From assembly GCA_013365325.1 (NCBI GenBank), contig JABVXV010000103.1, positions 1 to 64,000 on the forward strand: 64,000 bases of DNA. Direction: 5' to 3'. The notes beneath the pieces were generated by a model. That model ran no database searches. It saw nothing but the letters and a program-made list of their open reading frames with translations, and had not been told where the DNA came from. Below, piece by piece: positions 49,805-62,604 of the stretch (the first letter of the stretch is position 1; every line of letters starts with the position of its first letter). The translations under genes and the position numbers were made by a program. The DNA is from Dipetalonema caudispina. Its lineage: Eukaryota > Nematoda > Chromadorea > Rhabditida > Onchocercidae.

Positions 49805-52800
49805 TCATAGGAAGCAATTATAATTATTCATCGCCGTAAGTTGAGACATCGTAAGGACGTTGCATGTGGTTGGGATTTGTTGTGATTCTGTATTTCTTGG
49901 AAGTGTTTCTAAGTTTGATATTGGAATACTTTGTTCTTCCTGTAAAATATCTGTCGGAAATAATTTTCCATAAATTTGGTGCAATTTGTAATCTTCAAGT
50001 ATCCATATTTCAAATATATGAAAACTTTGGAAATTCGTTAAATGTATGGAATAATTTCTCCTAATCATAAATTTTTTCGTAATCTGATAAAGTTTCTTTT
50101 GTTCGTTGTTTTTTATTTGTGTCAAGCAGTATAGATGTCGATTTCAATTACAAATAATTCTTTTGCTTTTCACTATTAAAGCATAAAATCTACCGGCATC
50201 TGGTGGCATGTTGGCAGGTGCAATGGATAGAGCGGATTCTTGATCTGCAACAAAAAAATTGATATAGAGGAATTAATACGATGAAAAAATCCTTTAAGAA
50301 TTTTACAGAAAGATTTTACACAGCTTAATCTTTAAACATTTGGATCAGCTGCTTCTGTCTCACAATTATGTTATAAACCTTTAATTGGAAAGATAGGTTA
50401 TTTCTTACTTCAAAAGCAGAAATTTAAGGGCAGCGAGTTTCATTTGAAGTAGTATATTTAAGGTGAAAGCTTTGTTTTTTCCAAATTTGATGGTATTTGG
50501 ATTATTTATATTCTTCATTTTAATTAGAGTAAATAGGTGGTATCTGTCTACGTTGTTTCACGACATCAAGACTTCATTCGAGTGTAATTCTAATTCTTAA
50601 ATGATCTAAAGAGAAGAGGAAAATTCAACAAACCCTGGTGATACTTTGTTCTTTTGTTACATGGTCGAAGCTAACGGCATTTGGAACATTTATAATATTA
50701 TGTATTGGCGCAGCTGCTTGTACGCTTGCAGTCCGTGATTTCATATTCAACGGCTTCTTTCTACGTGGTGTTGGTATCACTCTGAATGAGAAGCTTGCAT
50801 GAAAAGATTTCTTGGAAATGCGCAATTTCAAGAAAAGGATAGCTGAAAGAGATTTGTTATTTTTTAAGTTCATATCTATCTTTAATCTTTTCAATCATTG
50901 AAGTTGCAATTTACATACCTGGTAATGCTTCATCGATGACTGTAATACATTAATCAATCAGTTAACTTAATGAATTCACCTGATTAGTATTAATTTACAT
51001 TTTATACTAATAGTCCCAAATCAAAAAATTATAAATTGTCATCCAATTTCAACTCATTATGTTTTTATTGGTTATAGAAATTTCTGCATCACATATGCTA
51101 CCTTTTTTTTTTATTATAGATCCTTTTACATAGCTTATTTTCAAACAGTTCTTTTCTTGTTGAAACCTTTAAAATTTTCAAAATTCTTAAATTCATACGG
51201 AAATCTTCGGACTATTTTCAAGGAATTTAGAATAATCGAAAACCAACCTATTTTTAAATAACAATTTATGCCCGGTCGCATAGCCATTATGTGATAGTGA
51301 ATAATTGGTTGGAAGATTTTGGGTAGTGCTAATTGCATTACCAACTGTTGGAAAGTGAACATTAAGTAGCGGATTTGCATGTCGTTGAAAGGCCTGTATT
51401 GGAGTAGTCATCGTTGGTAGGAGCGGTTTCGATAGTTGATTCGATGTTAAGAACTGTGGTTGTGAGAACGGATTGAATGGATTTGCGAAATTTGGATAAT
51501 TTTCTGCAGATGTTGAAATATTAGGAAAGCATAACATTGGTCCAAATTGTACTGGAGGTTGGGAAATGGTTCTCGGTTGTTGAAATTTCATGATCGAGGT
51601 TGGTGTTTGCGTGACACGATTAGCTGGAGGAAAACAAGGTCTGGTGCTCTGAATCACTTTTTTACTTTGGATACTAGTGTCTAGATTCTTCTTTATCTTT
51701 CTGATATGAGGTGAAAGATACGTAGCATCCCAGAATTCTTGAATTCGTTTCATTGTAATAATCGTATCTTTTGTTTCCACCTTGCGGGAAGCACTATTCC
51801 TATACTGTTCCTTTAATTTACCCGCTTTCTGTTGTAACATTTTATCGGAAGGTCGAGATTCGCAATTTTTGCTAGTGCCAGAATTTATGTTTGTCTTAGT
51901 TGAACTTTCAGAATTGCACTTGCCAAGATGGTTGCTTACTGAATTTCGATCATTGTTTTTTACTTGCACTTCTGTCATTTCTTGGGAACAATCCACCAAA
52001 ATGATATCTTCATTCGTTTCCATCCCATTTGAAGTTTTTGGCTGATATGTTCCAGAAAAGTTCTGAGGCATCTGACAAGCTACTTTCCCAAATTGATCAT
52101 TGTTTTCATATGTGTCGCACAGTTGTCTCGATAGTTCCAATGTTTTCACTTCTCCAGAATTCAATGGACATGTCTCTTCATTAATATGCTGCAGCAATGT
52201 CCCTTCTTCATTTTGACTACTATTTGCAACAAGTTGATTAATCTGGAGATTTCCTTTTATTGTACAGCTAACAGATTCTCCTGACTCAGCAATTTTCAAA
52301 TATCCACTTTTATCTTCATTAATATTAATGATACCGTTTCTGTTGTTGAGCTTACTTTCTTCGTTTTCTCGCAAATATTGATTTGTGGTGTCACGTTTTT
52401 GTTGAATTTCGTTCAGTTTTGAGTAAAGAGAATCAATTCTCGCTCTCAATGCAATAATCTCATTATCAGTTTCTGTCGTTTTACTCACCGTAGTCGAAGA
52501 TACCGATGTGTCATTTTCTCCACCATTGATCTTTCTTGAAGTTTGTATTAGTGGCAGCGAAAACTCGTTGTAACCAGTAGTGAATTGATCTTGTCCATCT
52601 GACAAGATATGAGGTTTTTTTGGGACTGGCCTTTCGATGTGATTATTTCCAGCAGTTACAGTAACATCTGTTCCATTGGAAATGACTTCTTTTGCTGTTT
52701 CCATATTTGAAATCGATGTTGATTTCTCCGTTACTTGCGATGTTGGTAAATGAGATGTCTTGGATGACATGAGAGGTTTTATTACAACCAATGAATCATT

Positions 52801-53052
52801 GAGGAAGTGCAACTTAGGACTGCTGTGGTTTATTACAGAAACAGGTTCATGACATTCTGATGATCTCGTTAATCCCAATATGGAGCCATCTAACGGATCT
52901 ACAAGATTATATTCTTTCGAATGCGACGAAATCCTTGGCATCATTAAGAAGCGGTATAAATCATTATCACCAGGTGGAGGATTTGGATTCGTTTGACTTT
53001 GCGGTATTGTAAAAAAAGGCTCATGTTGTAAGTTCGAGCTATCTTGGTTCAT
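49805..53052 (-). CDS. Orphan 708-aa low-complexity protein with short coiled coil
   Basis: Five exons: 51342-53052, 50919-50939, 50634-50842, 50194-50244, 49805-49939; phases (1, 1, 0, 0) match exactly. The first exon alone is 1711 nt, by far the longest open frame in the window, so the gene is real. Start: first ATG (MNQDSSNLQHEP), downstream of an acceptor-like CTCCAG. The protein is mostly Ser/Thr/Asn/Gln-rich and probably disordered. A heptad-like segment lies at about 194-233 (NEIIALRARIDSLYSKLNEI). A basic, better-ordered block lies at 436-455 (RIQEFWDATYLSPHIRKIKK). The C-terminal quarter is Pro-rich, then Arg/Lys-rich (TPRRKKPLN), as in nuclear proteins. No family recognised; could be a nuclear or RNA-granule scaffold, which is inference. 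Exon 1 could also read through to a stop at 51193. Confidence 0.75.
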
Positions 53053-53404
53053 TTTTGTGATTTTCCTCTTCTTCGAAATTTGCAATCACCTGGAGATTTT
53101 ATTTTTTAACATTTCTTTTAAAATTCCTACCAAGTTATTTCGAAAGGGCATTGCGTCATAGAAAAATTTTTTCCACATGAAAGCATGAAACATTCAAAAT
53201 CATTATTTATTAATCTCTAACGAAAAATTTCTTTCGCATATACACTAATGTATTTTTCGATGTCAAGTTGAATTTCAGGATCGCAACAGTTAGCGACGTT
53301 ATAATATAAAAGACATTAACAAATACACCATTATATTATAATTTGAAGCGTTTCAATTGATAACGAATAATAAGCGATTTCGCATATGCTCATTAAAAAA
53401 AACA
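53053..53404. promoter_or_regulatory. Head-to-head intergenic region, likely bidirectional promoter
   Basis: 352 bp between divergent start codons of the 708-aa gene (minus) and the small gene at 53405 (plus). It is AT-rich; no core promoter motif can be singled out. Confidence 0.35.
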
Positions 53405-53661
53405 ATGCAATCCGAACAAAAATCCGGTGAAAAAATTCTGAAGCTGATGCGAAATTCAAATTACAAACAGATATTAACTTTGATACAGCTTCTGAAAATT
53501 TCTGAAATCATGAAGAATGTCGAACATCTTTTACTTGACAATTCAAGTAGACAAGCCGTATTGAAGAGATACTACAAAGTTGTATGAGGATTTAAAAGTA
53601 AAGAGTTCAAGTCGAATAGGTATGTTTGCAGGATGAAAGAGCAAATGTAATCGAAAATTGA
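53405..53661 (+). CDS. Small helical protein, 68 aa (unidentified)
   Basis: Exon 1 53405-53581 starts at an ATG (MQSEQKSGEKILKLM) and ends in phase 0 at GTATGA. A 50-nt intron ending TATGTTTGCAG leads to a 30-nt exon 53632-53661 (DERANVIEN stop). The chain reads LKISEIMKNVEHLLLDNSSR then LKRYYKVDERANVIEN, Leu- and Lys-rich and probably helical. Without splicing the frame stops two codons after the donor. Its divergent position beside the 708-aa gene supports it. No family is recognised, although small coiled-coil complex subunits look like this. Confidence 0.45.
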
Positions 53662-56600
53662 AAATTTAAGAAGTGAGCTTTCAAATTAGGAAGATTGACG
53701 AACATGACATGTAATGACAGATTTGATCTCACAAAAAATTCAGGATATTATTATCGTTTTTGAATAAAAAAAAAAAAAACCTGGTGTGGAAAGCATTTCC
53801 AGGAAGCAAGACATGCATTATAAATTATATAAAGTTAATCTTTGGTTGGGAGTTGATGAATGAATGCAAAATGCATTTGAAAAAAAAAAAAGATTAGAAT
53901 TTCTAATATTTTCACTTCAATACAGTCACTAAATAATTTAATAGAGCGATTATTTGATCATTAATCTTTCACTACTTTGCAATCAAATATTTGTTATAAT
54001 TTTATGTGAAATTCAAAGGAAGAAAAATTTAAAATAGCTAAACAAATGCTAAGAAGAAAAGGATTGACAAACGACTTTGAAATATCTATTACTGAAAATA
54101 TCATTAGAGTAATGTTTGAATGATATTCTTAAATGTTGGAAATCCTAATGATTGCTGCAACAGTATCAGTGATAGTTATTCCCGTATGGATGATTAATCA
54201 TAACATAATCCAAATCATTTAAAACTAGAGACAAAAATTGGAAATGTTCAAAGATGCAGCTTCGTTTTCCTAAGCAACACAATGCTTCTTTATTTTGTTG
54301 CCTGGGGAAAGTGCCTAGCTCATATATCTCCGGCAATAAATGGACAGTGATACTAAGGAAACGTGGTACCAAGGAGATGTAGAAATGTTAAAGCTTATTT
54401 TTCCTACCTTTCGAAATAAACCTTAACCTATCGAATAGTTTGTTCTCGATTCAAGAATCTCGACCATTTTCCTTAATAAAAGAAATTAAAATTTCGGACA
54501 TAATTTTTTTTTAAATTTTTATTTTAAACGGTAAAATATTTCATTTCAAATAAATAAAAAAAAATGAATTCGATCATAGACCGCTTTGCAATCATTCAGA
54601 TTTATTCAAAAAAATAATCATTTAATCAGATCAACTGGTTAAAAGTTCGTGTTGACAACGAAGGGAACATTAATTTTCATCATAAATAACATTGAATTAA
54701 CTTTCTATGCAACATCATAACAGAAAGTCCAAAAAAAAATATGTACGGTAGTAATTGTTAGCTCAAATAAATGCAAAATATTTAGATCATGTATTAGAGA
54801 TCGATAAAAATCAGCATTTCTAACACTTGTATCTTTCAATTCCTTTGATTGGTTTATCCTAACTTCTATTGAACTAGATGAAAAATATGCGAGAATTGCT
54901 TTATTTCTAGGATAATTAGTTTAATTGCTTAATTTTTTAATGATTGATTTGTAAACTATTAATTCAAATTGATAATATGCAAAGAGTACTAATGATTCAT
55001 TGCTTGAATTACTGATTGTGTGTTTAAATTTTGTTGTATTTTGAAAGGTGATTTTGAAACGTAATTAAATTGATTCGTTTTTCGGTGAATTTATGATGGA
55101 ATGGAAATTTTCATTTTTTTAAAATAATATTTTGTTTTCCTCCTGGAAGTATACCGTCAAAAAGAAATATATAAAAATGTGATTTTTACTAATTTATTTA
55201 ATTGGAACAAAAAAGTATGAAGTACTTCTCACCAAATTGGCAGCTATTATACTTTTAGTTTAGAAATTAACTGAAAGTTTTGAAAAAATCTAATATGAAA
55301 TTGAAATCAAACTAGCAGACAATGAATAAATAAATACAATCATACGAGGATTGTCGCCAAAAATATTGTCGATACTTTTGTCACACTGATCATACTAGTC
55401 GAAATGAATTTAATTTAGATTTTCACTCTCACTCTGTAGCAGAAAGCGCATAAAATGCAAACAATCAGTTTAGTTATCATATTTCATTTACATAATAAAG
55501 TAGTCAAAAACTACCATTCTATTCAATCAACTGCGATACTATTTTAATTAAGCTCAGATTAATATGATTTTAAAAAGCGAAACCAAATAGGTGAAACTAT
55601 GTGAGCTATTTGTGATTGTGTTGTCTCCCAAACATAATAATGCGAAAAATCTCAAATAAAAAATTTTGCTAACTTACAAACTCATTGCATTTTCGAAGAG
55701 AAAATTTCAATATTTAGCAAAATTTCCATAAATTCGTTGAGTTAGGTGCACTTTGATATTTTAGTTTTCAGAACACAAATTAGAAAAGTGTTGCTTTAGG
55801 AAAGAATATCAAAGAGGATAAGGTACTGCAACATTATTAAGATAAGTTTTAAGCAATTGATAATAAAGCTAAGAGGTTTACTGTTATAGTGTGAAAAAAG
55901 AATAAATCAAAGATATTTAAATAACAAAAGTTTAAAGTTTATCGTTTTTAGAGGAGATTTAATACAGTACAAGGATTCGAGAGCAAGGAAAATTTTATAA
56001 AGAAATTCTAAAGAAATCAATCTTACTATCAAACATGTTCTTTCATTTCTAAAGAAGATTTATTTTTTATTTTTTATTTTTTGGAACTATAGAAAACTTT
56101 TATAACTATCAAATCACAGAGATATGAAGATAGAGCTTAGAAGAATAGTTCGGAGAATTGGAAATGTTTGACACTGATCGATCGATCAATAATCTCTATA
56201 ATCCGATTACATAGGCCACAGAGAAAGGAATGAAAAAATGGAAAAAAACAAACAGCATAAAACTAACATATTGTGCTCTTACTACGAACAATCATTGAAA
56301 ATTTAAAGAATTGCATAATTAAAGGCCCTGTGATTTTATTCCTTAATGGTCAAATCATTGGTCATCGTTGTCATTGTTGTCGTTGTTCAAAGATATGCTA
56401 ACCAAACAATTTATATTACAATTACATTACTGGAAAATTTGCATTTATATGGGTATGTGATTGTTATTAAAAATCGGAAGATATCTGAAAGAAAATTAGA
56501 AAAATCAAAAAAGATCATTCGTTTATTGCTGCTTGAAATTTTTCAGGATTGATTAAAAACTGTTTATAATTTGTGTAAAAATCATTTCAAATTGCCTTAA

Positions 56601-57049
56601 AAATAACATGTAATCGTAATATTTGTTTTTTAGATTTTTGTAGTACCAGGAAATTGTGGACAAGCTTGAATAAACTTATTAATAAACGGAAAATTCAAAA
56701 CTTTTACTATTTATTAGTATAATAATCAATAATCATTTGTAGAAATTGATGAATTAAATTAAGCAAAAAATGAATTAAGCATTTATTTTTGTCAAGAGAA
56801 AATAAACATTTTGATGTGCGGCTGAAATTTATTGATATGAAGCTAAATAGAAACAACATTTAATGATTTGAATGATTGGAAGAAAGATTTATTAAAGACA
56901 ACATTGTGTAAATTATCATTGAGTTGATTTAAACAAAAATAATTTAATAACTTGCAAGTATCTTGCATGCGCTCGTATCAATTTCAAAGGATCTTTTATC
57001 TTACAAATATTTTAAATTAAAACTTAAGTATGCATATTATTGATTAAAT
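53662..57049. other. Intergenic between the small gene and the kinase 3' end
   Basis: No supported gene. A segment at 54218-54350 is raised in G+C and open on both strands (plus reads IGNVQRCSFVFLSNT; minus has VPRFLSITVHLLPEIYELG) but has no splice partners. GATCGATCGATC at 56178-56189 and a GTTGTC-type microsatellite near 56362 are simple repeats. Confidence 0.5.
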
Positions 57050-60000
57050 TTATAATTTGTCTTCCAAATATGACATCAACACAACAACAATCTCTTTAAA
57101 TGTTGGCCTACTTTTCTCAGGCCCAATGCATTCCTTCATTAAATCACCGAGCACTTCTGGCATCAATTTAGGTGGTTGTAATCGATAACCACCTCTTACA
57201 ACTTTATCATATACCTGAAAAATTTTCCATCTGATTTCAAACATTTTCCTCTCCCCACCAAAACAAAAAATATCAACAACAATGAATCATTAGTGCTATA
57301 TTATGAAAGTATACGGCGAATAAAAACTATCCAAAAAATTGAAATTTGCCATCCGAAACATTCAGGAAAGTCAAATTATTGATTCTACGAATTACTTATC
57401 AAATTGAGAGTTAAAATTTAAATTCTTGACCTCATCTGCTTCCCACTCCTTGTATGGAATACAATATGGTACTGCGTAACACTCATACATTGTCACACCG
57501 TACGCATAAACATCCGTTGCTTTATTAACGATCCCTTTGTCAAATGCTTCCGGTGCTAGCCATCGTAAATTCAACGGTTTATTAGGATCGATTTTGTAAA
57601 TTTTTGTATGTCTTGTCATGCCAAAATCAGCTACCTGCAATTAATCATTAACAATAGGTAACAAATAACAGCGTATTGGCTTAATGGTAATCAAAATTTA
57701 CAACGTAATGAAGTAAAATTTATCTCATTCATGATAGATTCTTCATGAAGTGTTTCTATCTCTGAACACTTTTTCAATTTTAAATTTTGTTTCAACTGAA
57801 TTATTTCAATATTTAATATAAGATATTGTATGTTTCAACTATAAATTCTACACAGAGATTCAAATCGATAGAAACGATCCTCTTATGCTTACTTTGACAG
57901 TGTCACCAATCAACAGATTTCGACAAGCGATATCACGATGCAAGCAATTTTGCCGATGTAAATATTCAAGGCCAATAGCTGCTTCTTGCAAGATCTTTGC
58001 TCGAGCTTTTACTGTAATCTTTTTCCCTTTTTTACGAAGATATTCGTCCACTGATCCGCCGGACACAAATTCCATTACCAAATAGTAAGGCTATAAGATT
58101 TCTTTTACAATATATGGGTAAGAAAAAAATTTCCAAAGACTAATACTTCTGGTCATTCCTTTCCAGACACTAATTAAATAATATCGTCAAAGTTTGGTAG
58201 GTTGGTGTCAAATGAATGGCAGAATCTAATTAAATTATATATGGAACATTTTTAAAAGATTGTTTGTGAGTCGAATAATTATGCAAATTTAACCTGAAAA
58301 AACAACCGTTTATAAAAAGTTATTAAAATTTTCACATTTGCATCGGAAAATATGTCAAATAATCAAAATAAAAAGCAGTATTGAGCTGCTGATGTGATGA
58401 TAGTTTATGGATTTCATGTTTATTTTGCTGGTTTTAGATGTTAACTTAAATTATCAAATTGTAGCCTTACGTTAATATTCGAAATTACTGAAGTTTATTA
58501 AATAGAAGTTTGCCAAGTTTAAATATTCTGTATAACAAGATGAATCTGTTTAGCTTCAGAGAATGAAAAATCCATATCGTAGCAAAAGAAAGAAAGAGAT
58601 GATAGTTTAAGGAGAACAAAAAAGGTCAAAAGTTAAAGTATAATTTCTCCCTTTAGAATTTAGAGCAGAAAAAATTCTGAAAGGCTTAATACAGTATAAT
58701 CATTTGCAACACCGTAGTACTTTACTACATTCGGATGATCGTACATTCGCATTACTCTTGCTTCTCTCCACAAAGCATTACTTGCTTCAACCGTCATTTC
58801 AGTTAGTTCTTTTACCGCTACCTGCAAAAAACAAGACTAACCAGTGGTCATTTTGTCGAACAGATAAATTGGTTCAAAATCTCTGCATTAATTGATGTTT
58901 GCTTGCTTTATCCTAAAAATTGAGAAGATTTAAACTGAAATATTTTCAGTTTCGAAACATCATTATCAAAACTAAAGTTACCATTGTTGATTTTTCAATT
59001 CCGATAGTAAGGGTTCCCTTGTAAACATTACCAAATGAACCAGCGCCAATTTTTTTGCCCAACCTTATCATTTTATGTTGCAATTCCCAACGTTGACGAC
59101 GAATTGGTATTTCAAGTGTCACTATGGTACCATTTACCGCCAATGGACGTTTTGTTACCCAAAATATTTATTAGTTCTAATTTAATATGTTGAAATGTTA
59201 TAAAGCTGTATTACAAAAATAAAAAATAAAGGAATAAAAACTTGTGAAAAGTTCTGAATTTAAAAACTGAAATGATTTATTATTACAAAAAAAAGGCAAC
59301 CTGATAAGAATCAATTAAATCCTTCGTTTGACAAAAATGTTTCCCTTGGAATTCATAACCGCCTTTCGCATCAGGGACAATTTCAGAATTGACAACTTGA
59401 TTACCCCATCGAATACTCAGTGTGATTTTATAGCCACGATCATGTTCTACAGCCCGCATCAGAAAATCACCACTATTCTACAATACATAATACATTTTAA
59501 CTTTCTCTCCTTAAATTTTCCCTTCATTAATTTCATTCCTCTAATCTGTATATTCATCAGCGGAATCTCTTAAATTTATTTAATCAGCTCCCATCTATCC
59601 TTTTTTCCCACTCAGACAAGTTGTTCATTTTCCAAATTTTTGTTTCAGGAATACCTGATTGACCCTTCTAACGTATATATATATTGGAAAGGTTATAGCT
59701 CAATCTACATTTTCCACTTCAAAAATATGAAAGTATAGGACGAAGATACTGAAGATACTACGACATGTCATGCTGTTAGCGTAGAAATTTACGGGATTCG
59801 CATAAGTGTGCATTTCTCAGATTTAGTGATCAAATGCGTTTCTGTGCAAAATGTGCATCTATCTTGCACTACAGATATTGTTTAACTGTTGCAGTAAGAA
59901 CATTTAGTTGCACTATTATCAACTGATACAGTCATGTCCACCTAATGATTCAATTCTTAATGTCTGATAAGTAAGCCTGACAAGTGATAAGTAATATTTG

Positions 60001-60220
60001 GTTAATAGTATGTAATATGCCAGTTGCGCATGGTTTTGTTGGTCCGAAGTACGTATTTCCTCGAACAAATCAAATTGGTTTGATTTTATACCTTTAACAA
60101 CATTGCCGTATCTTCATTTGGTATCATCCCGTGCCAGCAATCCATGTCAACATGATCATAAATCCCACCAGCTTTCGACATCTTTAGATTTTGCATCTGA
60201 TTGACCCTTCTAATCGGCAT
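57050..60220 (-). CDS. SH2-domain non-receptor tyrosine kinase, FER/FES-like compact form (396 aa)
   Basis: Seven exons: 60092-60220, 59301-59477, 58982-59158, 58693-58821, 57893-58102, 57431-57634, 57050-57214; 1191 nt in phase. The SH2 domain (about 29-102) has WHG at its start and the phosphotyrosine-binding FLMR (R51). The kinase domain has a GAGSFGNV loop (140-147), VAVK lysine K165, HRD D261 (HRDIACRNLL), DFG 277-279, APE 301-303 and an activation-loop tyrosine Y287. All catalytic residues are present. There is no F-BAR region, as in the many short FER-like kinases of nematodes; the role is phosphotyrosine signalling. Two oddities: exon 3 has no AG at its frame-preserving 3' splice site, and exon 5 stays in frame only with an AAAG acceptor upstream of TATAG. 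Either could mean assembly error or early decay. Confidence 0.9.
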
Positions 60221-60228
60221 ACTTCTTC

Positions 60229-60237
60229 CTGTAGAAT
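60229..60237 (-). promoter_or_regulatory. Probable trans-splice acceptor of the kinase gene
   Basis: On the minus strand ATTCTACAG lies eight bases before the ATG at 60220, giving a short leader typical of spliced-leader transcripts. Confidence 0.5.
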
Positions 60238-62251
60238 ATATCGAACTCAACTTCGCGATGATTAAACAAATTTAAGGAATGTTTGAACGAATATTTCAGC
60301 TGCTTTTTATTGTTCAAATCTATGCAAAACTTACGGCTGTATTGTGAATTTTAAAATTTCGTGTTTCAAACCTTTTCAGAAATTTCATGAACTTTCAATG
60401 ATGTTCAAATTCTGTGGTTTAACAGTAGAAGTTATTTCAATTTTTTTTTTGATTTTGTCATCTAAAAACCTCTTCAGGGGAACAGGCGGATCACTGAAAT
60501 GCTTGAGAATTCCTAGTAAGTTACGGAGGATGTAAAAAGAAAGTTGTTTAGATTGCAAACAAGCAATACTTATACTTACATTATCATATAGAAGATATTT
60601 TGTCAACTTCAAAAATTTCTAAATTGACTGTCAGAACTTTGAACAAATTTACTATTATTTGCAAATTATAACAATGAATATTAGAAAATCTTAATCTCAA
60701 CTTATTTGTAGAAGTTGCTTAATGTGGGTAGCTCTTTTTTCTGTTTAGGTTGCCATTCGACAAATTAAAATTGGAATTTCGTGAACATCCATGATTGTTT
60801 TGCTGAATTCATAATTGGTTATTAGAAACTAAGTTGTAGGATTAAATCTCTTTTGATTTGAAAATCAAAATTCAGTTTGATAACTTTCAAGTAATTAAAA
60901 TATAGAATGAAAAAGCGATATTGCCATAGGTAATTCAGTGATTATACAATGTCTGTTGAATATCATTTGCCATACTTCTACAATACGTTACTAAATGAGG
61001 ATGCCAATAAATTATTTGTTGCTGGTGATGATTTCTAATGAAAACTTGTTCCTAATAAGGCCAGTGAATGATTGAACTTGGCCATCAAAATTGGATTGAA
61101 AACAATGCGCGAAGTGTAACGAAGATTTTCGATATTATTAAGCCTTTCTCTAATCAATAATTTTACATAATAATATTGATCAATTTATGGAGGCGTAAGT
61201 TTGTAAAGCTGTAACTAAACTGCTAACATAAGAGATAATTAGTACTAACATAACTGAAATAATCTACGGGTTCTCTTCTTTCTGCAACAAAATTGAAACC
61301 TCACAGTTCTTATTTCAAAAATTTCGAAAATTTCTCCAAAAGAAATTGAAGAGGCGATTATTTTCAAATATCGAAGGATTGATTATCTATTATAAAAGCA
61401 ATGAGTTGGAATGTATAGATGGAGAAAAAAGCAAACCAAAACGAACTATTGCAGAAGACAAATTTGAACTCAATCACAGTGATATGGAAATTATGAAGAA
61501 AGTTGCGCTTGCTAGCTTAATATTCAAAAATAAATATTTCTTTGTGGTATTAATGCATACTGATTAATTGTCTATGATATTAATTACAGTTTATATTTGC
61601 AAGATAAACTGATTTCCGTAATCTTTTAGGTACTTCTTAACATGACGATGAATAGTAATTAATTGTCAAGTAGAGGTTGTATATTGTCCACTTCAAGAGA
61701 ATTCATTCTTATATACCACCGATCACACTATCTATGTGATTTAATCTTATCTTCACATGTTCAGAGTTAAAACTTCTAACTTTTCAGACCTGCTATGGTA
61801 CCTATGAAAGGTATACTCCTGCGCCAATACAATCAAACAAATAGATTACTACAATAAAAAAGAAAAAATTCTGATCGACATGTTGAAAGAAGCATACTTA
61901 TGATCACATCAATGCTGTCAAATTTTTCGGCTTCATCGTCCCTTGTTCGTTACAGTTTCTTTGTATAGAATATTGCGAGATTGTCTTCACAAAACTATTC
62001 AAATAACAACTAATCTCCACCTTAGTTTTCTCATACCTTAAGCCTTGTATGTCAATCGTAAGATGACCAGTACCATTGGGGTCACTTTTCAACAACTACC
62101 ATGAATTTCGCCTTACAAAAGTTAGTTAATTTGAATAATATTCCAGCACAATTGATCATGATGATTTGTATATGGATAAATCTTGCTCTATGTTTCCTTC
62201 ATACAAATTATTAGAAACTCAGAAGACATTAATAGTTACTGATTAGCAAAG
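60238..62251. other. Intergenic, weak candidates only
   Basis: A minus-strand open end at 60385-60510 (HFSDPPVPLKRFLDDKIKKK) follows a possible acceptor. A minus patch at 62044-62090 reads SDPNGTGHLTIDIQG before a GTATGA donor. A plus frame at 61346-61567 is also open. None could be joined into a gene. Confidence 0.4.
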
Positions 62252-62604
62252 ATGAAGTGGAAGAAAGAAGTTTTGGCGATAGTGAATCAAAAAGGATATC
62301 TTAAAACAAGTGGAATTGTGATTATCCATCGGAAGTTAGATATTAAACTCTGTTTGATACGTAAGAAAACATCAGAAGGTCGATTGTATCAAATGACCAC
62401 CGGTCGAAGCTTTGAACATTTAATGTTATCAAAAAATATTAACAATGGGGAAATTCAAGATTATTTGTTGCTCAAATAGATGCAAAGTTTTTGTTTTTTT
62501 CTCAGGAAGATATCGTTAATGAAGTGCGAAATAAATTTGTCCCGCACAAAGTTGTTTTGAAGGATGGTTTCATAAAAAACAAATTGCACACGGGCGGAAA
62601 ATGA
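62252..62604 (+). CDS. Candidate exons of an unidentified gene
   Basis: An ATG frame 62252-62479 (MKWKKEVLAIVNQKGYLK..., 75 aa) is followed by a strong TTTTTTCTCAG acceptor and a 33-codon terminal frame at 62506-62604 (EDIVNEVRNKFVPHKVVLKD ... stop). The second frame slightly resembles the C-terminal end of AMP-binding acyl-CoA ligases, but the match is short. No donor joins the two frames in phase, so they may belong to different units. Confidence 0.25.
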
